The translations under genes and the position numbers were made by a program. A stretch of 64,000 nucleotides of DNA from Doris montereyensis (taxonomy: Eukaryota; Mollusca; Gastropoda; Nudibranchia; Dorididae), in assembly GCA_037039925.1 (NCBI GenBank), contig JAXRKP010000013.1, positions 315,816 through 379,815 on the forward strand, in the 5' to 3' direction. Shown here piece by piece: positions 1 to 21,510 of the stretch. The first letter of the stretch is position 1, and the number at the start of each line of letters is the position of its first letter. The notes below the pieces were generated by a model, which ran no database searches, was not told the DNA's origin, and saw nothing but the letters and a program-made list of their open reading frames with translations.

Positions 1-102
1 CTATCTCTGTCTACCCCCACCCCCTCCCACTCCATTTTTTTTCACTGAAGTCTCGGATAAACAGACAACTTATTTTCCCTTTTCCCATTACATTTTTTAA
101 AT

Positions 103-1045
103 TTGGTGACTTTTCCTATCCGGCCAACCATCATGAAAAAAAAGACGAGCAAGAGCTGCAAGAACATAGATCTAGATCTATCTGCATTCCCTAAACCGCC
201 TGCGAGGAGAAGTCCATTATATTTCATTCGTGGAGTTCCCAATGCTGAGAGTCTTTCGGAAGCGGAACAAGATCACCCCGTCTATGAGCTACATGGACAA
301 AACATTGATAACGCCAGCACCATTAAGTATCTAGATCTAGGTGTCAACATCCCCAGGACAACAATACAACATGCAGTGGGAATCTCATGACTCCATCACA
401 AAGAAATCCAGCAAGACCTAGGCTTCATCCGGCGCAACCTCAAGATCGGCAACAATAATACAAAGAAAACTGCCTACAAAGCTTGAGTACGCAGCCACCG
501 TCCGGGATCCCTACACTGCAGACGAGATTGAGGCCCTCAAGAAGATCCGACGAAGAGCAGCAAGATGGGTCCCCAATCGCCACCGCCAAACATCATGCGT
601 GGACTCCATCCTAGACTCTCGCAAGTGGCCTTCCCTGCAATAGCGCCGTAAGAAAGCACGATTGGAGAGATCTTCTCATACCTGCCCAAACCATCTGATA
701 GCAGGCTGAGCTCTAGGACAAACAACGACCTGAACGATGACATCCCCACCTGCACAACACGGTACAGGCCATCCATTCTGGATTGGAACAAGCTGCCTCA
801 GGAGGTTGTGACGGCTGAATCACTGGACTGCTTCAATTTCGGGCGGGTCTCCCCAACTCTGGAACCTCCCATCAGCCCCAACCCAACCCTCCCGACAACC
901 CCCACCCCCAAAGAGATTTCTCTACCCCTACACACAATATTATTCATGCATCCCTGCCCTGTATTCTTCACATACAAAACATACCCAACATATGTGCCTA
1001 TAGTAGGAGGAAGAGAATGATACTGATAGAGAAGTGGAATGTTGC
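103..1045 (+). mobile_element. Non-LTR retrotransposon, 3' (C-terminal RT) remnant
   Basis: Broken reading frames give the C-terminal part of a LINE reverse transcriptase. YELHGQNI followed by IKYLDLGV near 280-345 fits the usual 'YxLHGxxL..TxKYLGV' block after the RT domain. LGFIRRNLKI (about 420-450), YAATVRDPYTADEIEALKKI (about 490-550) and RRAARWV follow in the family order. WNKLPQEVVTAESLDCF at about 784-835 is the usual C-terminal end. Frames change at least twice and there are stops, so it is dead. The 5' part lies off the window. The family (Jockey/CR1 group) is inferred from motif order. Confidence 0.72.
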
Positions 1046-1084
1046 GTGTAACTAACTAACATTTTTTCCCATTTACTTGCCATC

Positions 1085-1440
1085 TGGCTTTCTTTCCTTT
1101 ATTGACATGACAGAGGTGTTGTGGTTAAATCTTAGTGTTGTGGAGTTTTTAATCATTAAGACGCTTGTTCCAAACCCTGATTGGTCCAGGTACTTTTCAC
1201 GATGTTAGACTCAGAGGGAAAGGTGCTTCGCCATGATTTCCTTACTTGACACAGGTGTGAATGACTATCTGCCTGTAGGTGGGGGAAGATCTTGTCATAG
1301 TTTGTATGACGTACCTAGCAGGCTGCTGAACTTATTGCTCCCCAGGGAGTTGAGAAGCATTTGAAATTAAATGGTGGCGTGGGGGATAAATGATGTACAA
1401 TCGGTGGGCCTGCACTTGTGTGGGGATACACACTATGAAC
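1085..1440 (+). repeat. SINE-like repeat, left arm of an inverted pair
   Basis: The stretch has a tRNA-like start (GTTGTGGTTAAATCTTAG, then GTTCCAAACCCTGATTGG). Its body (ACACAGGTGTGAATGA, GGGGGAAGATCTTGTCA, GGGGATAAATGATG, CCTGCACTTGTGTG) recurs in reverse complement at about 1600-1835. It is a short dispersed element with no coding capacity. The SINE class is inferred from the tRNA-like head. Confidence 0.6.
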
Positions 1441-1599
1441 ATCTTCATCTTCAATGTATTCATTCATGTCTCACATGCATACTATGCATACTATACACAT
1501 AATATTGGCAAGGTAGCAACACACATACATACATACATATAATTTGGGTTTAATTCATGTGCAGACATACTTTGAAGCATTTGCATAGAGATAAAGATA

Positions 1600-1860
1600 G
1601 TATAGTCTGAGTGTATCCACACACAAGTGCAGGCTAACTGACTCTTCATCATTTATTATCCCCAAGCAGGCCACTTCATTCAATGTTTTTCTTTAAAACC
1701 GGGGGGGAGCATACAGTACACAAGTCTGTTAGGCTTTCCGTACTTACTCTGACAAGATCTTTCTCTACCTGTAGCTGGGTACTCATTCACACCTGAGTCA
1801 AGTTCGGAAAATAGAGTGGAATACCTTTCCAAAGAGTAGAACATTGTGGGGGGGGGGGGG
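1600..1860 (-). repeat. SINE-like repeat, right arm of an inverted pair
   Basis: Read on the - strand, it repeats the blocks of the 1085-1440 element in the same order: CAGGTGTGAATGAGTACC, AAAGATCTTGTCA, GGGGATAATAAATGATG and CCTGCACTTGTGTG. The two arms are separated by about 160 bp containing short CATA repeats. The pair could form a long imperfect hairpin if transcribed. A poly-G run of about 12 bases follows near 1850. Confidence 0.6.
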
Positions 1861-2115
1861 CACTTGTGCCAGCCATGGGGCCAGTGTCATGATTACAAGC
1901 TCACAACAGTACGGTTCAGCGACAATGCCTCTTCCTCAAAGAAGAGAAAGTACTTACTACTTCTCACTTGAGATTAGAGCTAGAATAATCAACTAAGTTG
2001 AGATGCGAAAGTGAAGACAAAGGTTAAAATCTGTAGAGAAAGAAATTTGTTTTTTGAAGTCCTCGAAATTTGTTGCCGACAGATATATATTATTATTTTT
2101 TTATATATTTTCCAG

Positions 2116-12064
<9,949 letters not shown>

Positions 12065-15000
12065 CATTTTTTAGCATTCCGCCGTACCTTTAAGACTGCT
12101 CCATCAGCCTGAAGGCCACTGGACAAACCAGGGGACATCCATGAGTTAACATAATGTTTTTACATAAGTGATGGTTTGACTGGGTCTTCTTGACTACTGC
12201 AACAGTCCGCATGGGTTTTTATTCACCAATTTTTTAATTGTTGTATGTCTTCTGCGTCACGTCATATTTATTTATTTTATTTTTTACATTTTAGCTATGT
12301 AGATGAATGTATGGCAGTGGTGTTGTTAACCATCTCTCTCAGTGACATGTTCTTCTGTCTGGGGTGGTTGGTTGGTGGGGGCTGCTGGTGGGTCCTACTT
12401 CTTTCCTTCTCTCATCTTGCTGTTCACCCTGAGATCACACCGTAATGGTGGACGGAGTAAATTTCAATGCAACAAATCTTGTCTTGGAATTACATTGTAT
12501 TGTTATGCATACTACTGATTCCAATGCATGGCAGAGGATTCTGCGTGTATACAGATAAATATTCTTGTCGTTAGTGGTCATGGCGGGGAAAAATTTGTTT
12601 TGAAAGGCAAAAAAAAATTAGCAGGATCTGATGATGTACATTAATTTTTAGTTGGGTCTTGTCTTCTGTCATGCTGAAAATATTTTTATGAGTCATGTGC
12701 CAGAAATAGCCCTTTTGGTTCTGGGATTCTTCATTATCAATCACAATGAAAATTTGTCTGGATTTGCGCCACTTTTTATCTCTTGGTTCACCTGTTGACA
12801 CAAGTCAAAGGTGTGAAAACATTTCAATTTGCTCCAAACACGTTTACATAAAGTGGACAAAGTTAGTTAAAATACAGGTTTGACAGTGACAGCATTTGTT
12901 TTGAAACATTTTCTGTGGAAATTGTCAGCTTGTATCTTTTGCAGTCTCATAATTATTTCTTTTTCATATTTCTTGTATCAATGACCGACACAAAATTTAT
13001 ATATATATATATCTCTCTCATATACCATTATGCTCAAAGTAATTAAAGATAGTGAACCAAAAATAAAATCGCCCTGTGAGCTAGAAGTTGAGGAGGAAGG
13101 TGTATCTATTGATCATCTCATAATCACATCTTTTCTTCAAATGAGAAATAAGTCTATTTTATTCAACTATAATAAATTAGGTTCGTTTCCGTTTAACATC
13201 AGGTGCAGATTTTTACATTGATGCCCAGTTTTAAAGTTAAAGCTTGAAATCTGGCCTGTTCTGAAATTTTCTCAGAAATTCAGCTTAACTTTTCTTCTGC
13301 AGTTCAATGTGAATGATTTTCAGTAAGTGTCAATTTGAGCAGAAATGTAAAATATAACTTATCACTGTTAATATGAAAGAGAGAAGAAAATTAACTGAAT
13401 ATTTGGGTGAGAAGTTTGCTCATTGTCTGAACGTTTTTCTTGTCATTGTTTAAGCTGGTAAAAGTGTGTGAGCTTGGAAAATGGAATAACTCTGAAAACG
13501 TCTAAATCTGCCTTTTTGTCAAAGACATCTTTGATCACATTGCCTTCCCAAAAACTTATGTCCCTTGGATGAATACTGATTAAACAATGTATTTACTCAT
13601 CTTAACTGTTTTCAGATGAAAATTACTAACATGTTAAATCAACTCTGACACTTGAAAAGTCACACCAGAAGATTTCCTCACATAGCTAATTATTCATTTC
13701 AAAATCAGGGCAATTTGCAAGTTGATTGTTGAAGTTAAATTCAGTTTACTTGTTCATATTTCAAAGTGATGGAATGTAACAAGCAAACTAGTTTATGTTA
13801 CCTTTGCATTAAGCCATTTCATGGATATTTAAATTTGCTTCACTGAGTTTATTTTCTTTAAATAATAATAATCTGGTTTTATGTAATCTTTTATACAGCC
13901 GCTATTCAAAGGATAAACTAGTAATATAGTAGTAGTAGTGATAACTGCTGTTTTTAGGTAAGATGGGACTCTTCAAACACGCTTTACTATAATAATAATA
14001 AAAATTTGAAATCATCAATGCTGAACAGTTTCCTCTGTTGTAAAAACAAAATGAAGGCAAACTTGTGAATTATTCATTTTTGTTTCCCCAGACTGCCAAT
14101 TTTCTAAATATTTTGCCGATTTAGCTTTTTATGTATAAAACAGGTTTTGATGTATTTGTATTTTATGGTAATGAGCTGAACATGTTTCTTAAATATAATC
14201 ACTTGTTACTATAAGTATAAGAATTGACTTCACACCTATTTAAAAGTCCTACCTGGTTTGTACTGATAAATGTAAATATGAAATGTATGTGGAGCTACAG
14301 ATGCCTTGAGAAAGTCAGTTTTGCTGAAGAAAAAGATAAAGACACCTTAACTTGAATAAGATGGTTGTAACGACTTCAATACATTCGTCATTACAGTTGA
14401 GGTTAAGTGAAATTTCTCCCCTGTCCTCTATAGTCTATGATAAAAAGTATATTGATTTTCTTTCCATGATAAAGTTTGACCGTACGATTGGTTTAAGATA
14501 ACAGGTCAAATAAGCCCAACGATCTATCTAAATAATGTACAAGTACAATGGGCCTTCGTCTACTAGGCCTAAACTTGTGCTTGCTCATTATTGTTTTTAT
14601 TTTTACATTCTACACCATGTGAGCGTCTGTTGCCTGAGTGACGTAGTGCGTAATCACACGACTGAAAGTTTGTAGCCAAACGGTTGTATTGAACAATGAA
14701 TGTAGTGATCTTTTTTCTACTCCCCCAAGGACATCACTACAAGCGTAGGCGACTGTATATGTACAAGTACAAGATTTAAAACCTTGACAATGATGGTCAT
14801 TAGGTCAATTGTTGATTTAAATACTTGCTTTGGTCTACAAACAAGGCCATAAGGAAGTACTTTTCAAATGCATACATTAAACAGGAAAACAAGCTTTTAT
14901 TTTTATTCTTAAATCAAATGTTAATGTTATATTCTTATTATGTCTGTTGCAGTGTTTATAATTTTATATTGAATTTGAGCTATTATCATAGTATTCATAG

Positions 15001-15071
15001 GCAGCTCTGTAATGATGTTGGATAAGATGTATTATTTCTATGTCCTTTATTTTATCATATTACAATATGTA
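12065..15071. other. AT-rich intergenic stretch
   Basis: No exon-like or conserved protein segment was recognised. It holds a dispersed repeat copy (12352-12480), a short (TA) tract near 13000 and AAT-type microsatellites near 13862 and 13990. The HMMR 3' UTR must begin at 12065. A candidate poly(A) signal AATAAA occurs only about 1 kb downstream (near 13066), so the 3' end is undecided. Confidence 0.5.
12352..12480 (-). repeat. Dispersed 'GTGATCTCAGGGT' family copy
   Basis: On the - strand it reads TTGTTGCATTGAAATTTACTCC, then GTCCACCATTACGG, GTGATCTCAGGGTGAACAG and CAAGATGAGAGAAGGAAAG. This matches the copies at 39983, 40838 and 57170 in both core and order. Confidence 0.62.
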
Positions 15072-15826
15072 CACTCAAACCTCGTTATATGGCCAGCTGT
15101 TGTGCCACTTGTAACTTGGAGTTATAGCGACAATACCCTTTTTCAGTATTACAATGAGGGAGATAATCAATATTTGATAAATCTAGTAGAAGAAAAACGA
15201 TCACTCACTGACAAGATAATGTAGGCCTACGGCATGTGAAAATGCATTTGTAGTATTAGATTATAGTCATTGTAGGATCGTCCAGTCTCTTAGTCTAGAA
15301 AAAAATATCGACAGAAACAACCTTAACTCAAAATGGATTATCCTAGGCTATGTCGCTGCTGTGAAGCCTAATTCTCGCCACTCAGGTGGACCCAGTCATA
15401 GCCATGGCTGTCCCACCAAGCTATCTGGGCCGGTGCTGATCTTCATTGTGCCGACCTAAGCCTAAGCAGTCAATGACAAACGTCTCTAAACCTTCAGTAC
15501 TTTTATTCTCATAAAGAAGAAGCCACCTGTGTCACTGGTGTCAGGTCTGTAAGTGTAAGACTACTCGGGCACACATGGCAGTGATCCTTGTGTATGTGAT
15601 GTGTGTTTGACTTGTCTGTGACCAGGCCAAGCTAGATTCGTCTTATTTCTACCCGCTAACGAGTTGTATTTTACAATTGTTATTAAAGAACGTCAATGCC
15701 AAATCATTAGCGGATGGCTGAATAACGAGGTATTTCATTGTTTTGTCTATTGTCCGATCCGTACAAGGGTGAAAAGGTATGAAAATGACTATAAAAAACG
15801 GGGCGCGATATAACAAGGTTTGGGTG
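15072..15826. mobile_element. Mariner/pogo-like MITE with TA target-site duplication
   Basis: The left end CACTCAAACCTCGTTATATGG and the reverse complement of the right end CACCCAAACCTTGTTATATCG form a terminal inverted repeat of about 22 bp with few mismatches. TA flanks both ends (15070-15071 and 15827-15828). The AAACCTCGTTATA end is typical of Tc1/mariner-type (pogo/Tigger) miniature elements. The 755-bp interior has no transposase, so it is non-autonomous. Confidence 0.75.
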
Positions 15827-16085
15827 TATCATTATCATGCTCATATATTTTACTGATGTGTGTTTGACTGTTGTCATTGGTCCATTATATTATATTTAAA
15901 TATTGATGTTGTTTACGTGTTTCTATGTAAGTTATGTTTGAATTCAGTAAGTGTGATTGGATCTCATAATTTTATCAATATAGATTATAATGCAAATACA
16001 ATAAAAAAAATAAAATATTCCACAAAACTATTGAATGTTGCTTTGTTTTCTAAGTACTACTACTTCTCTATTTCTTTTCTCTTCT

Positions 16086-16555
<470 letters not shown>

Positions 16556-16991
16556 GCCTACCACCAGCCAATGAACGCTTTTCACACATTTTACCTGTCA
16601 TAACGAGATGACACTCACACAAGGCAGTCTAACCACATTTATCATTTAAAACATAACAACAAACATGTTTGCACAAAACTCATAATACATGTAAATATGA
16701 AATGACCAATACAATATTACAATACCAGGAAAGTATCATCACGTGATTAACTTTACCCATTCTGAAAGAATCAGTTTTTTTGCTTCTCTTGTATTTTGTA
16801 ACATGTGTTCGCCTGGGGTTGGCTGGTTTTAACACCCGGCCAGCGATGTGTACAAAATGTACTGATAGATCTACCATAATAAATAATATGTAACAGTGCC
16901 CTTGAAAACTAATGAAGGATTATTTAGAGTTAGAGTAGTATCTGGTAGATCTTTTATAAGCTGATGAATTTTTTTATTTATGATAATCTTA

Positions 16992-17806
16992 AGGCCGCCA
17001 CTCACTACGCAGATATCCATCTCGAGATCATCTCAAGGCCATCTCAAGATGCTCTCAAGACCCCATCCGTGAGCGATCTCATTTGTGCCCACATACTACA
17101 CAGACCAAGACATGGCTCCCACCCAGAGGGAAGTTGCTGCAGCCAGTATAGTTTTAGGTGTTTATCTAAAGAAGAAAAGGCGAAAGAAATCATTATGGTG
17201 CAAACAATGGCCTCTTCAGCGGGACAAGTCCACTCACACGTACCTTTTAAAAGAACTGACATTGTACTCTGCCGATTATAAAAATTATTTACGAATGGAT
17301 GAGGACACATACCATCATTTGCTTCAGATACATGTAGTTGGTTCCCTGATAGAGAAACAGGACACAAAGAATGAATGATGACAAGTCAAGTGATTTTTAC
17401 CCGCCACTTCCAACGCTGCTATAAATAGATATTATGCAAGAATCTTTTCTCGCAACTTGCCTAGATCTAGTCTAGAGCTCTGCCCCCCCCCCCCTCCTTT
17501 CTCTCTGTCTCTCTCTCTCTCCTCCCTCACTCTCCCTCCCTCTCTCTCGCTCTCTCTCTCTTTCGCTCTCTCTCTCCCTCTCTCTCTCTCTCTCTTTCGC
17601 TCTCCCCCCCCCCTCTCTCGCTACCTCTAGGTAGCGCCACAAGGACAATTTATTAACATTATTACAGATAATGTTTGAGAGCACTGTTTGGTATCAAATC
17701 TCATCTGCATTTTGGTCTGTTCAAGATCTCAAGACCATCTCGAGGCCGGCTTGAAATTGGCTTGAGATGATCTTGAGATGGATATCTGCGTAGTGAGTGG
17801 CGGCCT
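16992..17806 (+). mobile_element. PIF/Harbinger element, internally deleted, TTA duplication
   Basis: The two ends are inverted repeats of about 40 bp starting AGGCCGCCACTCACTACGCA and GATATCCATCTC, flanked by TTA at 16989-16991 and 17807-17809. A 3-bp TTA/TAA duplication is the PIF/Harbinger signature. Inside, about 17105-17375 encodes KKKRRKKSLWCKQWPLQRD, then LRMDEDTYHHLL and LIEKQDT, matching the N-terminus of Harbinger (HARBI1/ALP1-like) DDE transposases. The catalytic domain is absent and replaced by a C/T-rich tract at about 17480-17620. It is non-autonomous. Confidence 0.87.
17085..17378 (+). pseudogene. Harbinger-type transposase N-terminal fragment
   Basis: A 97-codon open frame inside the element at 16992-17806. 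Residues 28-45 are the basic KKKRRKKSLWCKQW segment and residues about 66-76 are the LRMDEDTYH motif found at the start of PIF/Harbinger nucleases in animals. The family protein is usually several hundred residues with a DDE core. None of that core is here, so the product cannot be an active transposase. Confidence 0.75.
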
Positions 17807-18320
17807 TTAGACTTAAAGAGAAGTAGAAGACTAAGACGATTGCGTGTCTGACAAGATAGACAAATTGAAATACTGTTCCGTCCCTTCATTTAATTTTAAT
17901 TAAATAAGCAGGCTTTCTATAACACATGGGAATGGAAAGACTAGAGAGATAGAGGCACATTGCACAAGTCAACACACTTTTTAGTGTACAAGGTTTGGAA
18001 AAGCTATACATGTACTTACACTAAGCGATACCGTCACGGCACTAATAGTATATCATAAAACAAGGTGTCTCAAACTCTCATTCTCAAAGAAGCACAAGGC
18101 TTGTTTTGTTATTACTTGGAATAGATTTGAAGTCTAAATCTGGGTAGTCGATATACTATACCATGGGTCTCTTGAAAATCGACATAGATATGTCTGATTG
18201 AGATGTTACATTGCACTTGCAGTAACATGTAGATCTACAACAATTAGATTAACTCAAGTGGTTAATTATTTCAAAACATTTGTTCATCAGGAGGGCTGCT
18301 GCACTAAGTAATCTCACCCC

Positions 18321-19880
18321 CTTTAGTTGACGGTCTACCACTTCTTGGGTGACACAACATTTGCTTTAGTTGACGGTCTACCACTTCTTGGGTGACACCA
18401 CATTTGCTTTAGTTGACGGTCTACCACTTCTTGGGTGACACAACATTTGCTTTAATTGACGGTCTACCACTTCTTGGGTGACACAACATTTGCTTTAGTT
18501 GACAGTCTACCACTTCTTGAGTGACACAACATTTGTTTTAGTTGACGGTCTACCACTTCTTGAGTGACACAACATTTGCTTTAGTTGACGGTCTACCACT
18601 TCTTGGGTGACACAACATTTGCTTTAGTTGACGGTCTACCACTTCTTGGGTGACACAACATTTGCTTTAGTTGACGGTCTACCACTTCTTGGGTGACACA
18701 ACATTTGCTTTAGTTAATGGTCTACCACTTGGGTGACACAACATTTGCTTTAGTTGACAGTCTACCACTTCTTGAGTGACACAACATTTACTTTAGTTGA
18801 CAGTCTACCACGTCTTGAGTGACACAATATTTACTTCAGGCAGGTGACAGTCTACCACTTCTTGAGTGACACAACATTTGCTTTAATTGACAGTCTACCA
18901 CTTCTTGAGTGACACAACATTTGCTTTAGTTGACAGTCTACCACTTCTTGAGTGACAAACATTTGCTTTAATTGACAGTCTACTCACTTCTTGAGTGACA
19001 CAACATTTGCTTTACAGTCTACCACTTCTTGAGTGACACAACATTTGCTTCAGGCAGTTGACAGTCTACCACTTCTTGAGTGACACAACATTTGCTTTAG
19101 TTGACAGTCTACCACTTCTTGAGTGACACAACATTTGCTTTAGGCAGATGACAGTCTACCACTTCTTGAGTGACACAACATTTGCTTTAGGCAGATGACA
19201 GTCTACCACTTCTTGAGTGACACAACATTTGCTTTAGTTGACAGTCTACCACTTCTTGAGTGACACAACATTTGCTTTAGGCAGGTGACAGTTTACCACT
19301 TCTTGAGTGACACAACATTTGCTTTAATTGACAGTCTACCACTTCTTGAGTGACACAACATTTGCTACAGGCAGGTGACAGTTTACCACTTCTTGAGTGA
19401 CACAACATTTGCTTTAATTGACAGTCTACCACTTCTTGAGTGACACAACATTTGCTTTAGGCAGGTGACAGTCTACCACTTCTTGAGTGACACAACATTT
19501 GCTTTAGGCAGGTGACAGTCTACCACTTCTTGAGTGACACAACATTTGCTTTAGGCAGGTGACAGTCTACCACTTCTTGAGTGACACAACATTTGCTTTA
19601 ATTGACAGTCTACCACTTCTTGAATGACACAACATTTGCTTTAGGCAGGTGACAGTTTACCACTTCTTGAGTGACACAACATTTGCTTTAGGCAGGTGAC
19701 AGTCTACCACTTCTTGAGTGACACAACATTTTTAATTGACAGTCTACCACTTCTTGAGTGACACAACATTTGCTTTAATTGACAGTGTACCACTTCTTGA
19801 GTGACACAACATTTGCTTTAGGCAGGTGACAGTCTACCACTTCTTGAGTGACACAACATTTGATTTAATTGACACTACTG
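18321..19880 (+). repeat. Minisatellite of 43/47-bp units
   Basis: About 37 head-to-tail units contain CTACCACTTCTTG-G/A-GTGACAC and AACATTTGC. The left part (18321-18720) is dominated by a 43-bp form with TTGACGGTCTACC and CTTGGGTG. The right part has TGACAGTCTACC and CTTGAGTG, with many units lengthened to 47 bp by GGCAGG. Scattered units have short deletions (near 18725, 19010 and 19730). The array decays at about 19870-19950. Confidence 0.96.
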
Positions 19881-20173
19881 ACACATCTATTTTAGTTGAT
19901 GTTCTACACTTACCTTGGTCTGTCACAACAATTTGGTCAGTGACAGATTAGTTATTGTTATGCAAGTTGTTTGATGATGGTGGGGCTGTTAATTGACTAT
20001 AGTACCACTTTTTTTTAGTTTCACGATAACAATTTTAATCTAGTTCGAGAATGGGTTCCATTATCAACATAGTGTTGCTGGTGATTGACGTGCTGTACTT
20101 ATATATCCCAGGCTGCTCACGGTATTGTATGTTGGCCATTCACATAGAATAATAAATATATTATTATTTATTA

Positions 20174-20440
20174 TTTAGTGGCTTTAGACTTCCGGACTGG
20201 GGATCATGAGGTCAAATCCTAGCAAAGCCAGATCCGACAGTGTGTTCCTCCCATGCATTTTTCCCACTCTACCTAGGTGCAAATGGGTACAAATACTAGC
20301 ATGGGAGTAAAAACCTGCATCAGACTAGCGTCTTGGCCAGGAGGTGATTATTGTCACCTATTCCACTTCACGCTACAGAAACCGGGACAAGCTCTGGCTC
20401 TATAGGCCTTCAGGGCCTTGAACAAGGAAAGGAACTTTAA
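20174..20440 (+). mobile_element. tRNA-derived SINE, family A
   Basis: A tRNA-like head has a B-box match (GAGGTCAAATCCTAGC). The body has CCTAGGTGCAAATGGGTACAA, GGCCAGGAGGTGATTA and TTCCACTTCACGCTACAGAA, ending AACCGGGACAAGCTCTGGCT, CTTGAACAAGGAAAGGAACTT. The same body and tail occur at 56500-56660 and, in part, at 57000-57400. It is non-coding, needs LINE machinery, and lies between the minisatellite and KIF4. Confidence 0.78.
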
Positions 20441-21263
20441 TTTTAATATCATTATTATAACTGATCCAGTTGCTTTGTTGCAGTGATCTTGGAGTCTGGC
20501 AACCTATCTTGGGACATCTCAGTACAGTTCTAAATTCATCTCCATCATTATTCCTCTTCCATCAAGCCTTTTTCATTGCAATTCCTGGTTCTACGTTTGT
20601 GTTAAGGATCAGCTGTGTTTGGATCTTGCAATAAAACATGAACAATAAAAAAAATGGCTGCATCTTCTTCTGCTGGGATGAGTCATGAAAAAATCTCTGA
20701 GATGCATCTTGCTTGCTTGTTTCAAAGTTGAATGAAGTATCGTAGTAAGCCATTCAATTGAGTTTGTCATCAGCAGTCAAATCCCACTCATTCACTGTCA
20801 CGACAACTGAAATCCTACAAATAATCTCGATAATAGTACAATCACAGACACAACCCACCATCGCAAAACAATAATACTTAATAATAGAACAATAATACTT
20901 AATAATACCATTGACTTGCCAAAATAGTTTTGACAGCCTTACACGTATCGTCTCATCACCACATACTCATCAAACAATGTACAGTTAGGCTTAGTCCGTA
21001 GCTAATCAGGCGGCAGCTCAGGTAAACCCAATTTCATATTCACATATGGAGTAAGAATCAATTCTGACCAGGCAGTGTGAGAACAGCATCCCAACCTCTT
21101 TTAATTTAACAATAACATGAAAGTGAGAGGAAATGAAATTGCCTGTAATCTCTTTGTAATATAATATAATTACCATTCCAATTGGAAAAGTTGCACCCTA
21201 CTAAGTATTGCATTGTGAAAATAAAGGAGAGGAATAAAGTATTATTATTAATATTATCAATAC

Positions 21264-21410
21264 AGTGGAACCCACGAGAAATCAACTCGCTTGTCGTTAA
21301 TTCTCAGTTGTGGTCAACTCCCGGCACCGATCCCGATTTTTCCTTGTTATTCCATTGTATATCAACCTGGGATTACATCAACTCCTTTTAGTTTTAGACT
21401 AGAACCTGCT
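21264..21410 (+). mobile_element. DNA-transposon terminal fragment (CAGTGGAACC type)
   Basis: TACAGTGGAACCCACGAGAA, ATCAACTCGCTTGTCGTTAA and GGTCAACTCCCGGCACCGA resemble the ends of mariner/Tigger-like elements. The segment at 37227-37378 has the same layout (CAGTGGAGCC, GTCAACTCGCTTAACGTCAA). Only one end is visible in each case, so these are relics. Confidence 0.45.
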
Positions 21411-21445
21411 TAAAATAAACTAAAAAAACTAAATCACATGGCTTT

Positions 21446-21510
21446 TTGTTTGTTTCTTTGAAGTAACCCTGTCCACCATGGCAGTGATCTCAGGGTTCGT
21501 AGCTGACTAA
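21446..21510 (+). repeat. Dispersed 'GTGATCTCAGGGT' family copy (core only)
   Basis: TTGTTTCTTTGAAGTAACCC, GTCCACCATGGCAGTGATCT and CAGGGTTCG nearly match the start of the copy at 55750-55815. Both stop after GGGTTCG, suggesting a subfamily truncated at the same place. Confidence 0.6.

Noticed and set aside
18321..19880. CRISPR-like array
   Set aside because: Units are directly adjacent with no unique spacers, the host is eukaryotic and there are no cas genes. It is a minisatellite.
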